This document shows, one piece after another, positions 33,477 through 38,843 of a stretch of 38,843 nt of DNA. The stretch lies in the NCBI GenBank assembly GCA_947455605.1, contig CANGOX010000024.1:1-38843 (forward strand), in the 5' to 3' direction. The position numbers were made by a program, and so were the translations under genes. The notes beneath the pieces were generated by a model. That model saw only the letters and a program-made list of their open reading frames with translations. It was not told the origin of the DNA and did no database searches. How positions within the stretch are numbered: position 1 is the first letter of the stretch; the number at the start of each line of letters is the position of its first letter. This DNA is from Chitinophagaceae bacterium (GTDB taxonomy: Bacteria > Bacteroidota > Bacteroidia > Chitinophagales > Chitinophagaceae).

Positions 33477-36062
33477 ATGTCGTCCTCCTTATATATCAAC
33501 AATTTCAAACGCAATGTAACAGACAAGTACACTATTTATAACAGTCTGTTCGCCGCCCTTCCTTTCTCCGGCATCGCCAACGTGGGTGCTTTATTACCTA
33601 TACTGCTACAGGCCTGTAAAGATGGTTATGAAGAGGGCAAAAGCCCGATGCAGATCATCGATCATTTTTTTCAGCAACATACCAACGTTAAAACACAGGC
33701 CGAAAAAGTTGACCGCCTTTTTAAGTTTGCACAATACGTAGAAAGACAGGTAGTATTATTTGATGCGATAGAAGACGCAGCCTTCACCACTGTAAACAAT
33801 ATGGATGGGGCCGGAAGCTTGAAAGCTTTATATAACGAAGCCATCTTTGCAGGCAAAACACAGGCGCTGAAAAATAAACTAAGAAAGTTCAGGGTCAGGG
33901 TGGTACTTACTGCACATCCCACACAGTTCTATCCCGGCAGCGTGCTGGGTATTATTCATGATATGAATGATGCCATCAGCAAGAATGATTTCCATACTAT
34001 CAATCTGTATATACAACAACTGGGCATCACACCCTTCTTCAATAAGAAACAACCCACGCCTTACGATGAAGCGGTGAACCTCATGTGGTATCTCGAAAAT
34101 ATCCTTTACCACTCTATCGGTAATATTTACAATTTTGTTGAGCGGGAAATTTTTGATAATGATTTCGAAAGCGATAACCCTCTTATCGAATTGGGCTTCT
34201 GGCCCGGAGGAGACAGGGATGGTAATCCGTATGTAAATGCAGCCACCACCATAAAAGTAGCCGAAGCCTTACGCAGTGCGATCATTGTTTGTTATTACAG
34301 AGATGTTCGCAAACTGGTTCGCAGGCTTACCTTTTCCGGTGTTGATGCTATGATACACAGCCTGGAAGAACAACTCTACGAAAATGTATTCGGCCCTAAA
34401 GAAAGCAAACGCATTACTACACAGGAACTGCTGCAACAGCTCAATAACATGCGTGCACTGGTGGTAGAGAAACATCATTCTCTCTATATTCAACGCATAG
34501 ACAGCCTCATTCACAAGATCAAGATCTTTGGTACCCATTTTGCCACACTCGATATTCGCCAGGACAGCCGTATACACACACAGGTTTTACTGGAACTGAA
34601 TGCAGGATTAAAAGCAATCGGATTACCTGCAGTGATACCGGACAATTACGCATCGCTTTCTCTGGAAGAAAAGATCAACATCCTCTCTTCACTGGATGGC
34701 AAAGTGGATCCATCCTTTTTGCCCGATGGCATTGCCAAAGACACACTGGAAAGTATCTATGCGATCAAACAGGTACAACAGATGAATGGCGAATCGGGTT
34801 GCCAGCGCTATATCATCAGTAATTGCCAGAGCCCGGTAAATGTGATGGAAGTATATGCACTGTTCCGTTTATGCGGATGGAATGCAGAAACCCTTACCGT
34901 GGATATCATTCCGCTGTTTGAAACCATTGATGACCTGCAGGAAGCAGAAACCATTATGGAATTCCTGTACACACATCCTGTTTACAAACAACACCTGCAG
35001 CAACGAAACCAGCAACAAACGATGATGCTGGGTTTTAGCGACGGCACAAAAGATGGCGGTTATCTGCAGGCCAACTGGAGTATCTATACTGCTAAAGAAA
35101 ATCTAACGGCTATCTCACGCAAATACGATATCAAGGCAAAATTCTTTGACGGCCGCGGCGGGCCACCTTCTCGTGGTGGTGGCAAGACCAATAAATTTTA
35201 TGCATCACTCGGCAGCAGTATTGAGAACGAAGAGATACAGACAACGGTACAGGGACAAACCATCACGTCTAACTTTGGCACCATACAATCTTCTCAATAC
35301 AATCTGGAGCAGTTATTAAGTGCGGGTCTTAGTAACGAATTGTTTTCTGATTCAAGAACACAATTATCACAACACGATCGTTTTCTTTTGGATGAATTGG
35401 GCAAGATCAGTTATGAAGCTTACCAATCATTTAAAACACACCCGCTCTTTCTTACCTATCTGCAACAATTCAGTCCGCTGAATTATTACAGCAAGAGCAA
35501 TATAGCCAGCCGCCCCTCTAAACGTGGCAGCGGTGGTGGTTTACGTTTCGAAGATCTGCGCGCCGTTCCTTTTGTAGGAAGCTGGAGCCAGTTAAAACAG
35601 AATGTGCCCGGTTATTTTGGTGTGGGCACCGCCTTGCAGCAGATGAAAGAACAAGGGTTATGGGATGATGTTAAAGCCATGTTCCGCAATGTACTCTTCT
35701 TCAGAACGCTGATAGATAACAGCATGATGAGCATGCTAAAATCATCCTTTGCCTTAACCCAATATATCAAAGACGATCCGCAATACGGAGCTATCTGGGA
35801 GCTGATCAAAAAAGAATTTGATCTTACCACATCACTGGTGCTTGAACTTTCGGATTGCAAAGAATTGATGCAGGATGATAAAACCGGCCGGGCCTCTATA
35901 CAGATGCGCGATAAGATCGTATTACCGCTGCTAACCATTCAGCAATATGCTTTACATCAATTACATCAGGAAGAGGTAACACCTGAACTGAAAGGGGTAT
36001 ATGAGAAGCTGATCACAAGAAGTATGTTTGGCATTATCAATGCAGCCAGAAACTCCGCCTAA
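33477..36062 (+). CDS. ppc: Phosphoenolpyruvate carboxylase
   Basis: An 861-residue protein with the catalytic motifs of PEP carboxylase: VVLTAHPTQFYPGS (catalytic His near residue 146), MLGFSDGTKDGG, and FDGRGGPPSRGGGKT near residue 557 (the GRGG loop). A C-terminal EKLITRSMFGIINAARNSA takes the place of the usual QNTG-like end. It carboxylates PEP to oxaloacetate, an anaplerotic step fed by enolase. Bacteroidota-type divergence is visible in GPPSRGGG. The start is the ATG at 33477. A possible TTGCCTTC or TAACTTGC promoter box lies about 17-24 bases upstream. The protein is cytoplasmic and its gene is monocistronic. Confidence 0.94.
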   Translation: MSSSLYINNFKRNVTDKYTIYNSLFAALPFSGIANVGALLPILLQACKDGYEEGKSPMQIIDHFFQQHTNVKTQAEKVDRLFKFAQYVERQVVLFDAIEDAAFTTVNNMDGAGSLKALYNEAIFAGKTQALKNKLRKFRVRVVLTAHPTQFYPGSVLGIIHDMNDAISKNDFHTINLYIQQLGITPFFNKKQPTPYDEAVNLMWYLENILYHSIGNIYNFVEREIFDNDFESDNPLIELGFWPGGDRDGNPYVNAATTIKVAEALRSAIIVCYYRDVRKLVRRLTFSGVDAMIHSLEEQLYENVFGPKESKRITTQELLQQLNNMRALVVEKHHSLYIQRIDSLIHKIKIFGTHFATLDIRQDSRIHTQVLLELNAGLKAIGLPAVIPDNYASLSLEEKINILSSLDGKVDPSFLPDGIAKDTLESIYAIKQVQQMNGESGCQRYIISNCQSPVNVMEVYALFRLCGWNAETLTVDIIPLFETIDDLQEAETIMEFLYTHPVYKQHLQQRNQQQTMMLGFSDGTKDGGYLQANWSIYTAKENLTAISRKYDIKAKFFDGRGGPPSRGGGKTNKFYASLGSSIENEEIQTTVQGQTITSNFGTIQSSQYNLEQLLSAGLSNELFSDSRTQLSQHDRFLLDELGKISYEAYQSFKTHPLFLTYLQQFSPLNYYSKSNIASRPSKRGSGGGLRFEDLRAVPFVGSWSQLKQNVPGYFGVGTALQQMKEQGLWDDVKAMFRNVLFFRTLIDNSMMSMLKSSFALTQYIKDDPQYGAIWELIKKEFDLTTSLVLELSDCKELMQDDKTGRASIQMRDKIVLPLLTIQQYALHQLHQEEVTPELKGVYEKLITRSMFGIINAARNSA

Positions 36063-36172
36063 TGGAGGGGGCTATCGGTTGGAACGCTTATAGCTACCTG
36101 AACGATAAACACTTATATCCGCCGTTGTTACATTAATTTTTTTTATTTATATTAGAATGATAAAATAAACCC

Positions 36173-36802
36173 ATGAAACGTTTATTTCTATCATGCTTTC
36201 TTATACTGATTATAACCGATTCCTACTCACAGAATATCACTGGAACCTGGAGCGGATTGATCTCAACAAAACAAACTAATCTTACCCGCAATTATTATTT
36301 TACCCTAGAAATAAAGCAGGATGGCAGAACCATTTGGGGGGTGTACAATACCAGCGATTCAAGCAATAACCAAAGTGCAACCTGTTTGTGCAGTGTAACA
36401 GGCTCCTTAACTAAAAAACCGACTGCCAGGTTAGATCTTTACAAAGAACATGTTGAATATTTTGATAATTCTACCGCTTCTTACCTGTACTGCAATTTTA
36501 TCAACCGGTTAAACCTTCACTATTTTACAGAAAACAACAATGAATACCTCACAGGCCAATGGTTTCCCGATTCGGGAGGAACATTTCCGGGAAGTGCAAC
36601 GGGTGGATCATTTGTGCTGCAACATACCAGTAATAGAACCAAACGCCATGTAGATGATTACTTTCCCAAGCTTGGTAAAATGATCGAAAGGGGTAAATCT
36701 GATGAAAATAGGCCACTTATCAAAGCAGATGATATCTCTACGGCTACACCCGCAGAAAAAAGAATGCTGAATGCAATAAAATCAATTACCGCTATTAAGT
36801 AA
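36173..36802 (+). CDS. Exported protein of unknown function
   Basis: I do not recognise this family. It is 209 residues with a signal peptide (KRLFLSCFLILIITDSYSQ). The mature protein starts NITGTWSGLISTKQTNLTRN and holds beta-rich blocks with WGVYNTSDSSNNQSATCLCS and YLTGQWFPDSGGTFPGSATG. This resembles a lipocalin-like or calycin beta barrel, as inferred from alternation only. The C-terminal 50 residues are charged and helical (KRHVDDYFPKLGKMIERGKS). It is a single gene, convergent with alkA. The 111-base gap upstream is AT-rich (TTTTTTTTATTTATATTAG) and probably holds its promoter. Confidence 0.6.
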   Translation: MKRLFLSCFLILIITDSYSQNITGTWSGLISTKQTNLTRNYYFTLEIKQDGRTIWGVYNTSDSSNNQSATCLCSVTGSLTKKPTARLDLYKEHVEYFDNSTASYLYCNFINRLNLHYFTENNNEYLTGQWFPDSGGTFPGSATGGSFVLQHTSNRTKRHVDDYFPKLGKMIERGKSDENRPLIKADDISTATPAEKRMLNAIKSITAIK

Positions 36803-36834
36803 TTACCGCTAACTTAATAATGCATCCGGAAGTT

Positions 36835-36988
36835 ACGCTTAACGCGAAACGCTGAATGCTAAAGGCTAGAAGTCAGTCTTTATACGTTAAATTACATACC
36901 CACAATATCCTGCGTTAAGCGTTAAGCGTTAAGCGTTAAGCGTTAAGCGTTCTGCCTTATGCCTTATGCCTTATGCGTTCTCCGTTAA
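36835..36988. repeat. Heptamer-array palindrome (GCGTTAA / GCCTTAT units)
   Basis: The right arm is a run of eleven heptamers in exact 7-base phase from 36912 to 36988: GCGTTAA five times, GCGTTCT, GCCTTAT three times, GCGTTCT, CCGTTAA. The left arm (36835-36876) carries degenerate heptamers of the reverse complement (ACGCTTA, ACGCGAA, ACGCTGA, ATGCTAA, AGGCTAG). The right end lies 4 bases from the stop of the alkA gene. It lies between two convergent genes. Confidence 0.9.
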
Positions 36989-36991
36989 TCA

Positions 36992-37597
36992 TTACCCATT
37001 CGGCGTATTATCCTTCCACCGCCATAAATGTAAACAGGCATAGGTTCTGTAAGGCCTCCATTTAGCAGAGATCTTTAACATCCGTTCTTTCATTTCCTTT
37101 TTGTTCGCAAAATCAAGTTTGTACAGTTTGCACATAGCCTGTTGAATACCGAGATCATCTACAGCGAACACATCTTCCCTGCCAAGGGTAAACATCAATA
37201 ACATTTCTACCGACCATCTGCCAATTCCTTTGATCTGCACCAAAAGCTCAATGATCTCATCATTGTCCATGGCCAGCAATTTCTTATCCGTTATTTTATG
37301 CTCAATACAAAAAGCTGCAACATTATGTACATAACTCACTTTTGCATTACTTAATCCGATAGACCGCAAGGTTAATGCTGGTGTTTCCAACACCTGTTGT
37401 GGTTTTGGCTCTTTACCATTATACAATTCGAGAAACCGTTTAAAGATCACTTTGGCTACTTTTGTACTTAACTGCTGGCTGATGATGCTCGCCATGATTC
37501 GAACAGGAATATTTTTATGCAGTTTCAGTTCGTGCAGGTCAACTCCAATGGTTCGGGCCAGTTTTTTATCCTTTTGTAAATGCGATACATATTCCAT
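36992..37597 (-). CDS. DNA-3-methyladenine glycosylase, AlkA-like HhH-GPD
   Basis: A 201-residue glycosylase of the HhH-GPD superfamily. Seen: LVQIKGIGRWSVEMLLMFTL (helix-hairpin-helix) and FAVDDLGIQQAMCKLY with the catalytic Asp, and SIISQQLSTKVAKVIFKRFL, typical of the N-terminal AlkA domain. It removes alkylated purines from DNA. There are no iron-sulphur Cys residues, in contrast to Nth. The start is the ATG at 37595-37597. It is divergent from mnmD with about 115 bases between. Confidence 0.9.
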   Translation of the reverse strand: MEYVSHLQKDKKLARTIGVDLHELKLHKNIPVRIMASIISQQLSTKVAKVIFKRFLELYNGKEPKPQQVLETPALTLRSIGLSNAKVSYVHNVAAFCIEHKITDKKLLAMDNDEIIELLVQIKGIGRWSVEMLLMFTLGREDVFAVDDLGIQQAMCKLYKLDFANKKEMKERMLKISAKWRPYRTYACLHLWRWKDNTPNG

Positions 37598-37712
37598 GAG
37601 GGAAAGTTATAAAAAAGCTATGAGCCTTGAACTATGTACTGCATACAAATGAACCTCATTTTCTTATTCCAAATAAATAACTTTACATACTTTTCAGCTC
37701 ACAGCTTCCTCC

Positions 37713-38384
37713 ATGCAACGAGAAATTCAATTAACCGCAGATGGTTCTCATACCCTTTCCATCCCGGAAATGAAAGTAACCTACCACAGTCACCATGGAG
37801 CTATTGGAGAAAGTGTACATGTATATATAGATGCAGGCCTGCAACCAATTCTTAACCATCCCCCCAAAACTCCTATCCATATTTTTGAAATGGGTTTCGG
37901 TACCGGCCTGAACACCCTGCTTAGTTTACAAAAAGCATTAGCCTGCAAACAGCCTGTCAAGTATACAGCTGTTGAATTATACCCTTTAACAGATAGGGAG
38001 ATAGCTCATATTAATTACGGTCATCTGATGAACGCTCAGGAAGATTTCTTAGCTATTCACAACTGCGAATGGGAAAAAGAAATTCACTTGAGCGAATTCT
38101 TTATCTTAAAAAAACTAAAAGCCGAATTAGCAACCGTATTCATTACAGAGCCAGTTCATTGCATATACTTCGATGCCTTCTCCCCAACCGTACAACCCGA
38201 ATTATGGACCAGGGAGATCTTCGAAAAAATGTACAAAGCCCTCGCACCCGGTGGCATTCTGGTTACCTACTGCAGCAAAAGTGAGATCCGCAGAAACATG
38301 ACAGCAGCCGGTTTCACTGTAACTAAAATACCCGGCCCCTGGGGCAAACGCGAAATGGTAAGAGCGCAAAAATTATCAGATTAG
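37713..38384 (+). CDS. mnmD: tRNA 5-methylaminomethyl-2-thiouridine methyltransferase MnmD
   Basis: A 223-residue methyltransferase. The SAM-binding motif is IFEMGFGTGLNTLL near residue 60. The family's FDAFSP motif near residue 152 precedes QPELWTREIFEKM, and the C-terminus has TYCSKSEIRRNMTAAGFTV and PGPWGKREMVRA. This is the stand-alone MnmD (MnmC2-like) domain, without the FAD-dependent oxidase part of MnmC. It methylates nm5s2U at the wobble position of certain tRNAs. The last codons TCA GAT TAG lie in the first word of the following GCGGATTA palindrome, so the element supplies the stop codon. Confidence 0.9.
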   Translation: MQREIQLTADGSHTLSIPEMKVTYHSHHGAIGESVHVYIDAGLQPILNHPPKTPIHIFEMGFGTGLNTLLSLQKALACKQPVKYTAVELYPLTDREIAHINYGHLMNAQEDFLAIHNCEWEKEIHLSEFFILKKLKAELATVFITEPVHCIYFDAFSPTVQPELWTREIFEKMYKALAPGGILVTYCSKSEIRRNMTAAGFTVTKIPGPWGKREMVRAQKLSD

Positions 38385-38456
38385 CGGATTTCCGATTGGC
38401 GGATTAAATCCCGCTATAAAAAATCCGCCAATCCGCTAATCCGCAATCCGCTAATC
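38379..38456. repeat. Word-iterated palindrome, GCGGATTA family
   Basis: Left arm 38379-38405 (GATTAGCGGATTTCC..., ending GGCGGATT) pairs with 38422-38456, which has one extra octamer. The first six bases, GATTAG, contain the mnmD stop codon. The octamer GCGGATTA is the one also found in purD (24051-24082). Confidence 0.88.
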
Positions 38457-38491
38457 AAATAAATCGTAGCTTAAATGATTAATTGCTTCCC

Positions 38492-38843
38492 ATGAAACCG
38501 CTTTTTACCCTTTTAACTACTTTAACCTTTTTAACAACACAGGCCCAAACCAAAGACGAACAAACCATCCGCTCTATCCTCGCCGATCAAACCAAATTCT
38601 GGAACCAGGGGAATATCGAAAATTTTATGCAGGGCTATTGGCATAGCGACAGTCTTTTGTTTGTAGGCAAGAACGGCCCCAAATATGGTTTTCAAACCAC
38701 ACTCGAGAATTATAAAAAAAGCTACCCAGATACAGCAACTATGGGAAAGCTTAGCTTTCAGATTCTGAAAGTAGAACAACTCTCACCCGACCGATATTTT
38801 GTTCTGGGCAAATGGATGCTTAAAAGAAGTATAGGAGATGTAA
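38492..38843 (+). CDS. Exported SnoaL-like/DUF4440 protein (C-terminus outside window)
   Basis: The first 117 residues are visible and the gene runs off the right edge. A signal peptide (KPLFTLLTTLTFLTTQAQ) precedes a NTF2-like fold: DEQTIRSILADQTKFWNQGN, FMQGYWHSDSLLFVGKNGPK, and ERYFVLGKWMLKR-like strands at the end. This matches the SnoaL-like/DUF4440 group, which holds isomerases, polyketide cyclases and proteins without known activity. The DNA that encodes the signal peptide is itself made of TTTAACC words of the intergenic element family, so the hydrophobic segment may derive from such an element. Activity and substrate are unknown. Confidence 0.75.
   Translation, partial: MKPLFTLLTTLTFLTTQAQTKDEQTIRSILADQTKFWNQGNIENFMQGYWHSDSLLFVGKNGPKYGFQTTLENYKKSYPDTATMGKLSFQILKVEQLSPDRYFVLGKWMLKRSIGDV

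Noticed and set aside
35140..35180. Altered GRGG loop in PEP carboxylase (GPPSRGGG) as a loss of function
   Set aside because: The essential GRGG and RGG residues are present, so it looks like lineage divergence and not decay.
36912..36988. Heptamer tandem as a possible CRISPR array
   Set aside because: Units are 7 bases with no spacers, and no cas gene is present.

Overview
The window looks like an ordinary chromosomal segment of a Bacteroidota bacterium, probably Chitinophagaceae-like. This is inferred from fused E1 and fused KorA proteins, a DUF1800/DUF1501 pair, a sigma/anti-sigma/Spy-like trio, weak Shine-Dalgarno sequences, and promoters resembling the Bacteroidota TTTG / TAnnTTTG pattern (best at mreB). 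I find 35 protein genes, two cut by the window edges. I see no tRNA, rRNA, CRISPR array, transposase, phage or plasmid gene. No gene-free stretch reaches 300 bases.

Layout. 1-6182 (minus): serine hydrolase (partial), TlpA-like thioredoxin lipoprotein/secreted protein, fused E1 alpha-beta of a 2-oxoacid dehydrogenase, YccA/Bax-inhibitor-like membrane protein, polysaccharide deacetylase lipoprotein. 6341-8625 (plus): 2-oxoacid:ferredoxin oxidoreductase alpha without its beta partner, then a MmcQ/YjbR protein. 8698-14958 (minus): lipoprotein, endonuclease III, esterase, small protein, FtsB/DivIC, enolase, GNAT acetyltransferase, GldA-like ABC ATPase. 15085-15597 (plus): exported RidA. 15681-21269 (minus): DUF1501, DUF1800, OPT transporter. 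21445-24282 (plus): POT transporter and purD. 24510-30694 (plus): the rod-shape cluster mreB-mreC-mreD-mrdA-rodA. 30783-31526: MBL hydrolase. 31543-33294 (minus): ECF sigma factor, anti-sigma-like membrane protein, Spy-like periplasmic protein. 33477-38843: PEP carboxylase, secreted protein, AlkA-like glycosylase (minus), MnmD methyltransferase, SnoaL-like protein (partial).

The most unusual content is not a gene. About twenty intergenic elements are imperfect palindromes whose arms are built from short iterated words of 6 to 14 bases. The words differ between families: GCGCCTTTGCG, GTGAGTAGT, GCGGATTA, GCGTTAA, TTTAACC, CTTGAAC, TTTATTTG and others. The architecture is constant, and at least fourteen elements lie within 11 bases of a stop codon or overlap it. 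Copies of the same words also occur in frame inside three genes (fused E1, GldA-like ATPase, purD), at linkers or variable loops. One array ends in the TTG start codon of mreC and another supplies the stop codon of mnmD. This looks like a family of 3'-end-associated, word-iterated palindromes with unknown origin and function.

Functionally, the rod-shape genes, FtsB, peptidases/hydrolases and transporters serve envelope growth and peptide uptake. Enolase, PEP carboxylase, E1 and KorA cover the PEP/2-oxoacid node of central metabolism. Nth, AlkA and MnmD are nucleic-acid maintenance enzymes.
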